Shown: positions 1 to 8,765 of the stretch, piece after piece | Numbering within the stretch: position 1 is the stretch's first letter | Layout: every line of letters begins with the position of its first letter | Source of the DNA: Xanthobacteraceae bacterium | Lineage (GTDB): Bacteria > Pseudomonadota > Alphaproteobacteria > Rhizobiales > Xanthobacteraceae | Length of the DNA: 51,156 nt | Direction of reading: 5' to 3' | Assembly (NCBI GenBank): GCA_029239875.1 | Contig: JARBUD010000032.1 | Span: 1 to 51,156, forward strand | Program-made: the position numbers and the translations under genes | The notes under the pieces: generated by a model | Seen by the model: only the letters and a program-made list of their open reading frames with translations | Told to the model about the DNA's origin: nothing | Database searches by the model: none

Positions 1-664
1 TGACCGACTGCAAGCAGACCGCACCGGTGATCGCCTCGCCCGGCCCCCAGCAGTAGAAGTCGCCTTCGCCTTCGAGGGCCTGGGTGAGCAGCTTGTGATA
101 ATGCCGGCGCGACACCTCGACCGCGCCGAAGCTCTTCAGATGGTCGGTGACGAACTGGGTGTCGAGCAGGGTGAAGCCGCCGCGCTTCAGCCGTGCCACC
201 AGATGCACCAGGGCCACCTTCGAAGCGTCGCGCGCGGTGTGGAACATGCTCTCGCCGAAGAAGGCACGCCCGAGCCGCACGCCATAGAGCCCGCCGACGA
301 GCTGGCCGTCCTGCCACGTCTCCACCGAGTGGCAGTAGCCGCGGGCGTGCAGGTCGCAATAGAGCTTGCGGATGCGCCGGTTGATCCAGGTCGAGCCGCG
401 TCCGTCAGCCGGGGCGGCGCAGCCGTCGATCACCGCCTCGAAATCATGGTCGATGCGCACCTCGAACTTGTCCGAGCGAACGGTGCGGGCGAGGCGGCTG
501 GAGATGGCGAAGCCGTCGAGCGGGATGACGCCGCGGCGCTCCGGCTCGATCCAGTAGAGGCCGGGATCGTCCGCGCTCTCAGCCATCGGGAAGATGCCGC
601 AGGCATAGGCCTTCAGCAGCACTTCGGGCGTGATCTCGACCTGATGTTCGCGCGGGCGTGACAT
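1..664 (-). CDS. aat: Leucyl/phenylalanyl-tRNA--protein transferase, partial
   Basis: The reverse strand reads from an ATG at 664 to the window edge without a stop, giving about 221 residues; the C-terminus lies outside the window. The opening ([20 protein letters not shown], then CGIFPMAES) and the later stretches [29 protein letters not shown] and [16 protein letters not shown] are hallmarks of the Aat family. The enzyme transfers Leu or Phe from charged tRNA to proteins with N-terminal Arg or Lys, marking them for ClpAP degradation in the cytoplasm (family knowledge). It lies 97 nt downstream of accC on the same strand, the order usual in Rhizobiales, and may be the last gene of that run. 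The visible part shows no damage. Confidence 0.93.
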   Translation of the reverse strand, partial: MSRPREHQVEITPEVLLKAYACGIFPMAESADDPGLYWIEPERRGVIPLDGFAISSRLARTVRSDKFEVRIDHDFEAVIDGCAAPADGRGSTWINRRIRKLYCDLHARGYCHSVETWQDGQLVGGLYGVRLGRAFFGESMFHTARDASKVALVHLVARLKRGGFTLLDTQFVTDHLKSFGAVEVSRRHYHKLLTQALEGEGDFYCWGPGEAITGAVCLQSV

Positions 665-761
665 AGCGTCAGAATGACGGAGATGCGCGGCGTGGGGAAG
701 GGGGCGCGCATCGTTCGGATGTCAAACCGAACGGCCGCGGCCCCGCCTTTTCAGACGCCCC

Positions 762-2114
762 TCAGCTTCCCGGCTCGCCCTCGGCCAGAAAGGCTTCCAG
801 CCAGTGGATGTCGTAGGCGCCGCGCTTGATGTCGTCATTCTCGACCAGCTCGCGGAACAGCGGCAGCGTGGTCTCGATGCCTTCCACCACGAACTCGTCG
901 ATGGCCCGGCGCAGACGGGCGAGGCACTGCTCGCGCGTGTCGGCGGTGACGATCAGCTTTCCCGCCAGGCTGTCGTAATAGGGCGGGATCGAATAGCCCT
1001 GATAGACGGCGGAATCGATCCGCACGCCCGGCCCGCCCGGCACGTGCCAGTTGGTGATCCGGCCCGGCGAGGGGCGGAAGGTGCGCGGGTGCTCGGCATT
1101 GACGCGGCACTCGATGGCGTGGCCCTTCAGCACGATGTCGTCCTGGGTGACGCTCATCGGCAGCCCGGCGGCGACGCGGATCTGCTCGTTGATGAGGTCG
1201 ACCCCGGTGATCGCCTCGGTCACCGGATGCTCCACCTGGATGCGGGTGTTCATCTCGATGAAATAGAACTCGCCGTTCTCGTACAGGAACTCGATGGTGC
1301 CGGCGCCGAGATATTTCAGGTCGCGCATCGCCTGCGCCACCGTCCCGCCGATGCGCGCGCGCTGCTCGGGCGTGATGATCGGGGAGGGGGCTTCCTCCCA
1401 CACCTTCTGGTGCCGGCGCTGCAGCGAGCAGTCGCGCTCGCCGAGATGGATGGCATTGCCCTTGCCGTCGCCGAGCACCTGGATTTCGATGTGGCGCGGC
1501 GTGCCGAGATATTTCTCGATATAGACCGCGTCGTCGCCGAAGGCCGCGCGGGCCTCCGAGCGGGCGGTCGACAGCGCGGCGGAAAGCTCCTGCTCGGAAC
1601 GCGCCACCTTCATGCCGCGTCCGCCGCCGCCGGCGGCGGCCTTGATGAGCACGGGGAAACCGATCTCGCGGGCGACCTTGGCCGCCTCCTCGTCGGAGGA
1701 GACGCCGCCGTCCGAGCCGGGCACGCAGGGGATGCCGAGGCGCTTGGCGGTCTTCTTGGCCTCGATCTTGTCGCCCATGATGCGGATGTGCTCGGGCTTC
1801 GGCCCGATGAACTGCACGCCGTGGTCGATCAGTATCTCGGCGAAGCGGGCATTCTCGGCCAGGAAGCCGTAGCCCGGATGCACCGCCTCGGCGCCGGTGA
1901 TCTCGCAGGCGGCGAGCAGGGCGGGGATGTTGAGGTAGCTGTCCCGGGCGGGCGGCGGGCCGATGCACACGCTCTCGTCGGCCAGCTTGACGTGCATGGC
2001 GTTGGCGTCGGCGGTGGAGTGCACCGCGACGGTGGCGATGCCGAGCTCCTTGCAGGCGCGCAGCACGCGCAGGGCGATCTCGCCGCGATTGGCAATGAGG
2101 ATCTTGCCGAACAT
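762..2114 (-). CDS. accC: Acetyl-CoA carboxylase, biotin carboxylase subunit
   Basis: A 450-residue ATP-grasp enzyme of the normal family length. It carboxylates biotin on AccB using ATP and bicarbonate, the first half reaction of acetyl-CoA carboxylase in fatty acid synthesis. The start [16 protein letters not shown] (ATG at 2114) is the family N-terminus; the frame is open five codons further upstream, but these are not conserved. Visible motifs are the glycine-rich ATP loop GGGGRGMKV near residue 165 and the signature [14 protein letters not shown] near 285. It begins 11 nt after the accB stop, so the two are very probably co-transcribed and translationally linked, as usual for accBC. Confidence 0.97.
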   Translation of the reverse strand: MFGKILIANRGEIALRVLRACKELGIATVAVHSTADANAMHVKLADESVCIGPPPARDSYLNIPALLAACEITGAEAVHPGYGFLAENARFAEILIDHGVQFIGPKPEHIRIMGDKIEAKKTAKRLGIPCVPGSDGGVSSDEEAAKVAREIGFPVLIKAAAGGGGRGMKVARSEQELSAALSTARSEARAAFGDDAVYIEKYLGTPRHIEIQVLGDGKGNAIHLGERDCSLQRRHQKVWEEAPSPIITPEQRARIGGTVAQAMRDLKYLGAGTIEFLYENGEFYFIEMNTRIQVEHPVTEAITGVDLINEQIRVAAGLPMSVTQDDIVLKGHAIECRVNAEHPRTFRPSPGRITNWHVPGGPGVRIDSAVYQGYSIPPYYDSLAGKLIVTADTREQCLARLRRAIDEFVVEGIETTLPLFRELVENDDIKRGAYDIHWLEAFLAEGEPGS

Positions 2115-2125
2115 TGAGGCGCTCC

Positions 2126-2605
2126 TCACTCGATGATCAGGAGCGGCTCGCCATATTCGACCGGCTGCGCATTCTCAACGAGGATACGGGTGACGGTGCC
2201 CGCACGCGGAGCGGGAATCGCGTTCATCGTCTTCATCGCCTCGACGATGAGCAGGGTCTGGCCTTCCTTCACCACCGACCCGACGTCGACGAAGAACTTG
2301 GCACCCGGCTCCGGGCCGAGATAGGCGGTGCCGACCATGGGCGAGGTGACGAGGCCGGGGTGCTTGGACACGTCGTCCGACGCGGCGACCGGAGCGGGCG
2401 CGGCGGCCGACGAAGCGGCGACCGGCGCGGCGGCAGGGCCGGCGACTGCGACGGGCGCGGCATAGACGGTCGGCGGGGCGCGCACGACGCGGATGCGCAG
2501 ATCCTCGTGCTGCACCTCGATCTCGGTGAGGTCGCTCTCGGACAGAAGGTTGGCGATCTCGCGCACCAGCGCGGGGTCGATGTTCGGCTTGTTGGTTTTC
2601 ATCAT
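2126..2605 (-). CDS. accB: Acetyl-CoA carboxylase biotin carboxyl carrier protein
   Basis: A 159-residue protein starting at one of two adjacent ATG codons (2605 or 2602). It has an N-terminal dimerisation segment, an Ala/Pro-rich flexible linker at about residues 44-78, and a C-terminal biotinyl domain at about 83-159. The biotin acceptor is Lys125 in EAMKTMN, where many homologues have EAMKLMN. The protein carries carboxybiotin from AccC to the carboxyltransferase. It sits between aroQ (28 nt upstream) and accC (11 nt downstream), the common alphaproteobacterial order. A purine-rich GGGAGG lies rather far (about 22 nt) before the ATG pair, so the ribosome binding site is not clear. Confidence 0.96.
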   Translation of the reverse strand: MMKTNKPNIDPALVREIANLLSESDLTEIEVQHEDLRIRVVRAPPTVYAAPVAVAGPAAAPVAASSAAAPAPVAASDDVSKHPGLVTSPMVGTAYLGPEPGAKFFVDVGSVVKEGQTLLIVEAMKTMNAIPAPRAGTVTRILVENAQPVEYGEPLLIIE

Positions 2606-2633
2606 GATCCCGTGACGGTCGCGCCGCCTCCCT

Positions 2634-3083
2634 TCAGCTGACGCGGCGGTCGGCGAGCGAACTGGCGAGTGCGTCGATGGCAAGCCGGTAGCCCTCTATC
2701 CCGAAACCGCAGATCACACCGCGGGCGACCGGCGAAATGAACGAATGGTGGCGGAAAGCTTCCCGCGCGAAGACGTTGGACAGGTGGACTTCGACGACAT
2801 TGAGGCCGACCGCTTTGATGGCGTCGGCGACGGCGACCGAAGTGTGCGTGTAGGCGGCGGCGTTCAGCACCACGCCCACCGAGCCCTGCGCCTGCTGCAG
2901 CAAGGTGACGAGCTCGCCCTCGTGGTTGGTCTGGCGGAAGACGAGCCCGAGGCCGTGGCGCTCGCAGGCGGCGCGGCACGCCGCCTCGACGTCCGCCAGC
3001 GTGGCACGGCCGTACACCTCCGGCTCGCGCGTGCCGAGCAGGTTGAGGTTCGGTCCGTTCAGAACATGCACCGTGTCGGGCAT
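2634..3083 (-). CDS. aroQ: 3-dehydroquinate dehydratase, type II
   Basis: A 149-residue protein of typical type II length. It dehydrates 3-dehydroquinate to 3-dehydroshikimate in the shikimate pathway and forms a cytoplasmic dodecamer in known members. The N-terminus [17 protein letters not shown], Tyr24 in EVYG and His100 in EVHLSN match the catalytic arginine, tyrosine and histidine positions of the family. The start is ATG at 3083; the open frame continues 25 codons upstream into proline-rich sequence that is not conserved. The gene is followed after 28 nt by accB and preceded by the DsbA-like gene after a 146-nt gap, so it may have its own promoter. Confidence 0.97.
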   Translation of the reverse strand: MPDTVHVLNGPNLNLLGTREPEVYGRATLADVEAACRAACERHGLGLVFRQTNHEGELVTLLQQAQGSVGVVLNAAAYTHTSVAVADAIKAVGLNVVEVHLSNVFAREAFRHHSFISPVARGVICGFGIEGYRLAIDALASSLADRRVS

Positions 3084-3229
3084 CGCGCCTCGGAAATCGC
3101 CCCGCCACCCGGCCCTTGCCCGGGGCGGCGGGGGTTTATAGGCAATGGCTGCGCGCACGCCAAGCCCCGGCGCGCGCCGGGGGCGACTAACCCCCAGCCG
3201 TATGCGTGTAAGGGCTCAGGCGGCGCTGA

Positions 3230-4006
3230 TCAGCACTGGGTCTTGCCGCAGGAGCGCACCGATTGGATCGCGCCGCGGATCTGGTCGTGGCCGACCGCGC
3301 CGACGATGACCGAGTCGCCGAGCACATAGCTCGGCGTGCCGTCGATGCCGAGCGCGTCGGCGAGCTGCAGGCTCTCCTGCAGCGTGGCGTCGATCTCGGG
3401 GTTGGCGAGCGCCTTCTCCAGCGCCGCCTTGTCGATGCCGACCTCGCCGGCGGCTTCCAGCGCCTTGGCCTTGTTGGCCTGACCGCGGTCGCCGAGCAGC
3501 TTCTGGTGGAAGGCGAAATACTTGTCCGGCGCGGTGAGGCGCACCGCCACGGCGACCCGCGCCGCCTCGACCGAGCCCGGGCCGAGCACCGGGAATTCCT
3601 TCAGCACCACCTTGAGCTTGGTGTCGGACTTCACCAGCTCGACGAGGTCGCCGAGCGCCTTTTTGCAGTAGCCGCAATTGTAGTCGAAGAACTCGACCAG
3701 CGTGACGTCGCCCTTGGGATTGCCGACCACGGTGCCGCGCGGGGAATCGAAGACCAGCGGCTTGAGCTCGGTGAGCGCCTGCTGGCGCTGGCTCGCCTCG
3801 GCCGCGGCCTGGCGCTTCTGCAGCTCCATGATCGCTTCCTGGATCACCTCGGGATTCTTCAGCAGGTAGTCCTTGATGACCCCCTCGAATTCCTTGCGCT
3901 GGGCGTCGTCCAGAGCGGCGGCAGGGGCGATGGCGGCGCCGAGCACGAGGCCGGCGGCGATGACGGCGGCGAGCGCGCGGCGGCCGGCGCGGAGGAAGGT
4001 CGGCAT
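3230..4006 (-). CDS. DsbA-family periplasmic thiol:disulfide oxidoreductase
   Basis: A 258-residue exported protein. Residues 1-31 form a Sec signal (basic AGRR, then a long Ala/Leu/Val core ending in APAAA). A helical segment (about 33-80, rich in Gln, Lys and Glu) precedes the thioredoxin fold with active-site Cys111-Gly-Tyr-Cys114, followed by the cis-proline turn GTPSYVL. This layout (helical N-terminus plus CGYC) resembles Com1/ScsC-like DsbA proteins rather than E. coli DsbA. Two more cysteines lie at the extreme C-terminus (SCGKTQC). ATG at 4006 has GGAGA six nt upstream. It starts 40 nt after the M48 protease gene and is probably co-transcribed with it. Whether it oxidises or isomerises cannot be read from sequence. 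Confidence 0.93.
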   Translation of the reverse strand: MPTFLRAGRRALAAVIAAGLVLGAAIAPAAALDDAQRKEFEGVIKDYLLKNPEVIQEAIMELQKRQAAAEASQRQQALTELKPLVFDSPRGTVVGNPKGDVTLVEFFDYNCGYCKKALGDLVELVKSDTKLKVVLKEFPVLGPGSVEAARVAVAVRLTAPDKYFAFHQKLLGDRGQANKAKALEAAGEVGIDKAALEKALANPEIDATLQESLQLADALGIDGTPSYVLGDSVIVGAVGHDQIRGAIQSVRSCGKTQC

Positions 4007-4046
4007 GGCAGTCTCCAGGGGGAAAGGGGCGTGGCGCGGGGTCATC

Positions 4047-5522
4047 TCAGGGACCCGGCGGCTTCTTGCGCCGCTCCGGCGGCGGCTTGAAATTGACGAT
4101 GTCGTCGGCCTTCAGCCAGCCGGGCGAGCCGAGCTTGAAGCCGTTCTTGGCGCGGGTCGCCAGCTCGCGGGAGAGCCGGAAGTCGCCGCCGAGGAAAGCG
4201 GACTGCGCCGAGGCGAGATCGGCATTGGGGATGTCGCCCTTGCGGCCATAGGCCATGGCCAGATAGCGCCAGCCCCCGGGCGAGTCGGGCTCGCGCTGCA
4301 GGCTGAAATTCAGCTCGCGCACCGCTTCCTCGGCGGTCGACTTGTCGTCGGTTGCGACCAGCGCCTGGCCGAGCAGCATGCGGATCAGCGGATGGCCATT
4401 GGACAGCGCTACGGCGCGGCGCAGCGGCGCCACCGCCTCCCGCGCCCGGCCGGCCTCCAGCAGCGCCTGGCCCTTGATCTCGTAGAAATAGGCGTTGCTC
4501 GGCTGCTCGGCGATCAGCGCGTCGATCTGGCGGAGCGCGTCCGGGATGCTGCCGAAGCGATAGGCCGAGATGGCGCGGGCATAGCGGGCCGGCAGCGAGG
4601 CGTTGGACGAAGGATAGATGCGGGCGACCGCTTCCGGCTGCTGGGTGAAGCCGACGAGCTTGGCCCGCATCATGTCGTGCCGCGCCTGCAGCGCCGGAGG
4701 ATCGACGGCGTTGAAATAGGGGCTCTTGTGCGCCAGCTCGGAGAGCAGAGCGATGCGCTCGGTCGCCATCGGATGGCTCAGCACATAGGGATCGACGCGC
4801 TGGCTGAGGAATATCTGGTCGTTCTGGAAGCGCTCGAACGTCGTCAGCATGCCGCGTGCCGACTGCCTGGTGGCGTTGAGGTAGGTCACCGCCGCGCGGT
4901 CGGCCGAGGCTTCCTGCCCGCGCTGATAGGACAGCAGCGTGCGGCGGGCGATCTCCTGCGGCGCGATCAGCGCCGCGGCCGGCGCGCCGCCCATGCTGGC
5001 GCCGGTCGAGGCCCCCGCCGCGATGCCGCCCGCGGCGAGCAGCATGCCGACGATGGCGGCAGTCTGCACGGATTCGAGTTGCTGGCGCAGGTTCGACAGG
5101 TGCCCGCCGGCGATGTGACCGGTCTCGTGCGCCAGGACGCCGATGATCTCATTCGGCGTCTTCGACTGCTTCAGCGCGCCGGTATTGATGAAGATGCGCC
5201 GCCCGTCGGCGACGAAGGCGTTGAAGCTGTCGCTGCCGACCAGCACGATCTGGATGTTCTGCTGGGTGAGCCCGGCGGCCTTGAAGACCGGCCGCGTATA
5301 GTCGCGCAGCAGCGTCTCGATCTCGGCGTCGCGGATGATGCCCGGCTGGCGGCTCTGCGCCTGCGCGGTTCCCGGCGCGGCCGCGAGCACCAGTGCCGCG
5401 ACGAGGCCGAGCCCGCGTGCGGCGGGCCGCCCAATGGAGGGGTTGTCAGGCAGCAATGAAGGCATCATCCATCGACGGAAATGGTTCGGGGCGACCTGAC
5501 GCTGTCGCGGCGACAGGGTCAA
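4047..5522 (-). CDS. M48-family metalloprotease with C-terminal TPR region (BepA/YfgC-like)
   Basis: A 491-residue exported protein. A hydrophobic signal core (about residues 37-50) ends in a GTAQAQ cleavage-type sequence. The M48 zinc protease domain has His132-Glu-Thr-Gly-His136 and a third-ligand region QEASADRAA (Glu204). The C-terminal half is alpha-helical with TPR-like spacing. In E. coli BepA such proteins survey LptD and BAM assembly in the periplasm; the same role here is inferred. Start choice: a TTG codon at 5522 has a perfect AGGAGG five nt upstream, whereas the ATG pair at 5468/5465 has no good site, so I annotate the TTG. The gene is divergent from the aminotransferase at 5625. 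Confidence 0.92.
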   Translation of the reverse strand: MTLSPRQRQVAPNHFRRWMMPSLLPDNPSIGRPAARGLGLVAALVLAAAPGTAQAQSRQPGIIRDAEIETLLRDYTRPVFKAAGLTQQNIQIVLVGSDSFNAFVADGRRIFINTGALKQSKTPNEIIGVLAHETGHIAGGHLSNLRQQLESVQTAAIVGMLLAAGGIAAGASTGASMGGAPAAALIAPQEIARRTLLSYQRGQEASADRAAVTYLNATRQSARGMLTTFERFQNDQIFLSQRVDPYVLSHPMATERIALLSELAHKSPYFNAVDPPALQARHDMMRAKLVGFTQQPEAVARIYPSSNASLPARYARAISAYRFGSIPDALRQIDALIAEQPSNAYFYEIKGQALLEAGRAREAVAPLRRAVALSNGHPLIRMLLGQALVATDDKSTAEEAVRELNFSLQREPDSPGGWRYLAMAYGRKGDIPNADLASAQSAFLGGDFRLSRELATRAKNGFKLGSPGWLKADDIVNFKPPPERRKKPPGP

Positions 5523-5527
5523 GTCTT

Positions 5528-5533
5528 CCTCCT
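5528..5533 (-). promoter_or_regulatory. Perfect Shine-Dalgarno deciding a TTG start
   Basis: On the minus strand AGGAGG is followed by five nucleotides and then TTG at 5522-5520. This is the only well-placed ribosome binding site near the start of the M48 protease gene, so it argues for the TTG over the in-frame ATGs 18 and 19 codons downstream. Confidence 0.7.
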
Positions 5534-5624
5534 ATCATCTTAGATCGCATTGTCTTCAATTGAACGTCAGCCGAGACGAGCCCGAGAATACGGCGCGGAT
5601 ACGGCGGTTCGGCAGGGTGGCAGC

Positions 5625-6827
5625 ATGGACCATTCTTCTACGTCACCTCGCATGGCTGTCGCCGCGGCGCTCGCCGGCGCCTCGCGCCGCAGCGAGATCG
5701 CCCCCTTCATCGTCATGGACGTGATGGAGCGCGCGGCGCGCCTGGAGGCGGCGGGCGGGCATGTGATCCACATGGAGGTCGGCCAGCCGGCCGCCCCGGC
5801 GCCTTCGACCGCCCGCGAGGCGGCCAGGCGCGCGCTGGACCACGGCCGCATCGGCTACACGACGGCGCTCGGCCTGCCCACGCTGCGCGCGCGCATCGCC
5901 CGGCACTATGGCGAGACCTACGGTGTCGACCTCGACCCGGCGCGCGTCGTGGTGACGACCGGCTCGTCCTCGGGCTTCCTCTTCGCCTTCCTGTCGCTGT
6001 TCGAGGCCGGCGACCGGGTGGCGATCGCCAATCCCGGCTATCCGCCCTACCGTCACATCCTCACCGCGCTCGGCTGCGAGCCGGTGCTGATCGAGACCGA
6101 CGCCGCCTCGCGCTGGGTGATCACGCCGGAGGCGCTGATCGAGACGCACCGCCGCACGCCGCTGAAGGGCATCCTCGTGGCGAGCCCGGCCAACCCGACC
6201 GGCACGATGATGCGCCCGGAGGCGCTGGCCGAGCTGATCGCCACCGCCGAGGGCCTCGGCATACGTTTCATCTCCGACGAGATCTATCACGGGCTCGACT
6301 ACGCCTTTCCGGCCACCACGGCGGCCTCGATCAGCGACGAGGCCACGATCATCCATTCCTTCTCGAAGTATTTCTGCATGACCGGCTGGCGCGTCGGCTG
6401 GATGGTGATGCCGGCGCCGCTGGTGCGTGCGGTGGAGCGGCTGCAGCAGAACCTGATGATCTCCGTGCCGACGCTCTCGCAGGTCGCCGCCGAGGCGGCG
6501 TTCGACGGCGCCGGCGAGATGGAGGAGGTCAAGCACGGCTATGAGGCCAACCGGCTGATCCTCACCGAGGGCCTGCCCAAGGTGGGGCTGCCGGAGTTCC
6601 TGCCCGTCGACGGCGCCTTCTATCTCTATGCCGACGTCTCGCACTTCACCGACGATTCCGCCGGCTTCGCCCGCCGCCTGCTCGACGAGGCGCTGGTGGC
6701 GGCGACGCCCGGCGTCGATTTCGACCCGCATCGCGGCCACCATTATCTGCGCCTGTCCTATGCCGGCTCCGCCGACGAGATGCGGCAGGCGGTGAACCGC
6801 ATCGGCGACTTCCTGCGAAGGGGGTGA
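5625..6827 (+). CDS. PLP-dependent aminotransferase, class I/II fold
   Basis: A 400-residue fold-type I aminotransferase. Visible marks are the substrate loop EVGQPAAPAP, the PLP-phosphate region TTGSSSGFLF, SPANPTGTM, the aspartate in ISDEIYHGL, and the PLP lysine in HSFSKYFCMTGWRVGW, followed by the C-terminal carboxylate-binding arginine in HHYLRLSYA. It moves an amino group between an amino acid and a 2-oxoacid; the substrate cannot be told from sequence (aspartate- or aromatic-type are both possible). ATG at 5625 follows AGGGTGG at close spacing; a TTG 25 codons upstream is open but unsupported. It is divergent from the M48 gene and followed by repeats, so probably monocistronic. Confidence 0.93.
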   Translation: MDHSSTSPRMAVAAALAGASRRSEIAPFIVMDVMERAARLEAAGGHVIHMEVGQPAAPAPSTAREAARRALDHGRIGYTTALGLPTLRARIARHYGETYGVDLDPARVVVTTGSSSGFLFAFLSLFEAGDRVAIANPGYPPYRHILTALGCEPVLIETDAASRWVITPEALIETHRRTPLKGILVASPANPTGTMMRPEALAELIATAEGLGIRFISDEIYHGLDYAFPATTAASISDEATIIHSFSKYFCMTGWRVGWMVMPAPLVRAVERLQQNLMISVPTLSQVAAEAAFDGAGEMEEVKHGYEANRLILTEGLPKVGLPEFLPVDGAFYLYADVSHFTDDSAGFARRLLDEALVAATPGVDFDPHRGHHYLRLSYAGSADEMRQAVNRIGDFLRRG

Positions 6828-6880
6828 GAGGTGGGGGCGGGGACTGAGCGCTCCCTTGGTCCGCTGCTTCCTCCTGGTGA

Positions 6881-6989
6881 CCTCATCCTGAGGTGCCCGG
6901 CATTTCGCCGGGCCTCGAAGGATGCTCGCCTCGGCGCACGCGAAGGACCATCCTTCGAGGCTCGCTGACGCTCGCACCTCAGGATGAGG
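6881..6989. repeat. Family A hairpin repeat, head-to-head pair
   Basis: The first arm (6881-6924) has the conserved CCTCATCCTGAGG and CCTCGAAGGATG ends with tip stem CCCGGC/GCCGGG. The inverted second arm (6949-6989) has a CTCGC-type tip. With the family B repeat at 7023 it fills the 311-nt gap between the aminotransferase and hxlR genes; I see no gene there. Confidence 0.85.
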
Positions 6990-7022
6990 GTGTACTTGTG
7001 TGGGCGGCTTCCGGTTTCCGGC

Positions 7023-7103
7023 CGTCATCCCGGGCTTGGCCCGGGGATCCACGCCTTTCGCTCGCTGACGCAATGGATGGCCGGGCCAAGCCCAGCCATG
7101 ATG
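7023..7103. repeat. Family B inverted repeat
   Basis: An arm CGTCATCCCGGGCTTGG with its own inner inversion is followed by GGATCCACG. About 45 nt later comes the near-complementary GGCCGGGCCAAGCC arm ending in CATGATG. Similar elements occur at 8511, 24531 and 47264. Confidence 0.75.
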
Positions 7104-7138
7104 GTTCTGAGCAATATCAGCGATTTACGCCCGGACTC

Positions 7139-7507
7139 TCACCGTGCCCCCGCCGCGTCATAGGTCGCCTGCGCCGCCAGCACCGCGTCCATGTTGTGCT
7201 CGGCCCAGTGGGCGAGGGCGGAAACGGTTTCGGTGAGCGTGCGGCCGAGCGGGGTGAGGGCATACTCCACCGTCACCGGCACGGTCGGGTAGACGGTGCG
7301 GGTGACGAGCCCGTCGCGCTCCAGCCTCTTCAGCGTCTGCGACAGCACCTTCTGCGAGATGCCCTTTATCTCGCGCCGGATGGCGTTGAAGCGCACCGGC
7401 CCGTCCTCCAGCCGGTCGAGGACCAGCACCGCCCATTTGTCGGCGAGGCGGTCGAGCACCATCCGCGTGGGGCAGCGGTCCTCATAGACGTCGTAGCGGT
7501 AGCGCAT
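7139..7507 (-). CDS. HxlR-family winged-helix transcriptional regulator
   Basis: A 122-residue protein (ATG at 7507) made almost wholly of one HxlR domain: EDRCPTRMVLDRLADKWAVL, then FNAIRREIKGISQKVLSQTL (recognition-helix region) and RTVYPTVPVTVEYALTPLGR (wing). Cys12 sits at the position of the redox-active N-terminal cysteine of YodB- and HypR-type members, which sense quinones or disulfide stress (family knowledge). The gene is divergent from the NmrA-type oxidoreductase at 7646 across 138 nt. HxlR regulators commonly control such a neighbour, so local control is inferred. The frame stays open upstream to 7624, but the conserved domain begins at MRYRYDVYED. Confidence 0.93.
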   Translation of the reverse strand: MRYRYDVYEDRCPTRMVLDRLADKWAVLVLDRLEDGPVRFNAIRREIKGISQKVLSQTLKRLERDGLVTRTVYPTVPVTVEYALTPLGRTLTETVSALAHWAEHNMDAVLAAQATYDAAGAR

Positions 7508-7598
7508 TCTCTTCTCCGTCTTGCCTCGCCACCGGTTTCCTGGAGGACACCATGTGAGCGGAAAGTGCTCTCTTCCGCGCTTCCGAGACCGGGCGTAT

Positions 7599-7631
7599 GT
7601 ATCCGTTCGAAACGTGGTTTCCAATAGATAC
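7599..7631. promoter_or_regulatory. Possible HxlR operator: GTATC/GATAC inverted repeat
   Basis: GTATC (7599-7603) and GATAC (7627-7631) flank 23 nt in the hxlR/nmrA divergent region, just upstream of the AAGGAG ribosome binding site. A 5-bp half-site is short and could be chance. It is offered only because divergent HxlR pairs usually hold the operator here. Confidence 0.22.
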
Positions 7632-7645
7632 TAAGGAGAACGTAC

Positions 7646-8488
7646 ATGACAGGCAAGATTCTCGTACTCGGCGCCACCGGCACGGTGGGGCGGCCGCTGG
7701 TGAAGGCGCTGCTGGCGAAGGGCGAAAAGGTGAGGGCGGCCTCGCGCACGGGCCAATCGGTGGAAGGCGCCGAGGGCGTCGCCTTCGCCTACGACCGGCC
7801 GGAGACCTTTGGCGCGGCGTTCGAGGGCGTCGACCGGGCCTATGTGCTGGTGCCGGGCAGCACGGTGCACCCGAAGGAATTCGTGCTGCCGGTGATCGAA
7901 GCCGCCGCCGCGCGCAAGGTGAAGGTGGTGTTCCAGAGCGTGTTCGGCGCCGATGCCGACGATGCCATCCCCTACCGTCAGGTCGAGATCGCGCTGGAAA
8001 AATCCGGCACGCCCTATGTGATCCTGCGGCCGAACTGGTTCACCGACAATTTCCTCGCCTTCTGGAAGCCGGGCATCGACCATAACGGCGCCATCTCCGT
8101 GCCGGCGGCGGAGGGCAAGAGCAGCTTCATCGACGCGCGCGACATCGCCGAGAGCGCTGCGGCGGCGCTGACCACCGACCGCTTCGACAACAGGGCGTTC
8201 AATCTCACCGGCCCCGAGGCGCTGAGCTATGGCGAGGCGGCGGCGGTGCTGTCGCAGGCGACCGGGCGCAAGATCGGCTACGCGCCGCTCGACGACGACA
8301 CCTTCGTCGCCATCCTGTCCGGCGCCGGCGTCGACTCGGACTATGCGCGCTTCCTCGCCACCATCTTCTATCCGGTCCGGGAAGGCTGGACGGCCGCCGT
8401 CACGAGCGATGTCGAGACGCTGACCGGCAAGAAGCCGCGCACGGTCGCGGACTGGGCGAAGGACAACGCCACGGCGCTGAGGGCGTGA
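7646..8488 (+). CDS. NmrA-type NAD(P)H-binding protein (atypical SDR, QOR2-like)
   Basis: A 280-residue single-domain Rossmann protein. The N-terminal nucleotide loop is ILVLGATGTVGRPLVKAL (GxxGxxG), and AYDRPETFGAAFEGVDRAYV and YVILRPNWFTDNF are typical of the NmrA/quinone-oxidoreductase-2 branch of the extended SDR family. No classical YxxxK pair is evident, as usual for this branch. ATG at 7646 has AAGGAG seven nt upstream. Members act either as NAD(P)H-quinone reductases or as redox sensors; which applies cannot be decided here. Its divergent HxlR partner with an N-terminal cysteine suggests induction by electrophiles or quinones (inference). Confidence 0.9.
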   Translation: MTGKILVLGATGTVGRPLVKALLAKGEKVRAASRTGQSVEGAEGVAFAYDRPETFGAAFEGVDRAYVLVPGSTVHPKEFVLPVIEAAAARKVKVVFQSVFGADADDAIPYRQVEIALEKSGTPYVILRPNWFTDNFLAFWKPGIDHNGAISVPAAEGKSSFIDARDIAESAAAALTTDRFDNRAFNLTGPEALSYGEAAAVLSQATGRKIGYAPLDDDTFVAILSGAGVDSDYARFLATIFYPVREGWTAAVTSDVETLTGKKPRTVADWAKDNATALRA

Positions 8489-8510
8489 TCGAGCAGCTTC
8501 ATTTCGCACC

Positions 8511-8595
8511 TCATGGCCGGGCTTGACCCGGCCATCCAGCGGCAAGCCCATGGCGAGAATGAAGTCTGGGTCCCCGGGGCAAGCCCGGGGACGAG
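8511..8595. repeat. Family B inverted repeat
   Basis: TCATGGCCGGGCTTGACCCG with the matching GGCCATCCAGC, followed by a second GC-rich arm TCCCCGGGGCAAGCCCGGGG. It lies 22 nt after the NmrA-type gene. Confidence 0.7.
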
Positions 8596-8636
8596 GGAAA
8601 AGGGGCAGTTTGGCAGCGGCTGTCCACCCCGACGAA

Positions 8637-8676
8637 CCTCATCCTGGGGTGCGAGCGCAGCGAGCCTCGAAGGATG
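8637..8676. repeat. Family A hairpin repeat, single arm
   Basis: One 40-nt arm with the conserved outer sequences (CCTCATCCTGGGG, one base from consensus, and CCTCGAAGGATG) and the common GAGC-GCA-GCGAG tip. It lies between the convergent NmrA-type gene and rne. Confidence 0.8.
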
Positions 8677-8711
8677 AAGGCGCTTTATGGGGCAGGCCCC
8701 AGAGGCCGCCC

Positions 8712-8740
8712 AAAAAGAAAACGGCGCCGCGAGGCGCCGT
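8712..8740 (-). terminator. Rho-independent terminator of rne
   Basis: On the minus strand the stem ACGGCGCC / GGCGCCGT (8 bp, 4-nt loop) is followed by a T-rich run (TTTCTTTTT), 26 nt after the rne stop codon. The orientation fits termination of rne. Confidence 0.85.
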
Positions 8741-8765
8741 TTCCATGTTCTTCAACAGATCCGGC

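Noticed and set aside
804..2117. Long open frame (437 codons) antisense to accC
   Set aside because: A GC-rich mirror frame: His/Ala/Gly/Asp-rich product with no domain, lying wholly opposite a well-conserved gene. The same applies to the long antisense frames opposite rne (9462-11516), the PBP1A gene (13743-15608), the AsmA-like gene, sufD, parE and phaC (48116-50131).
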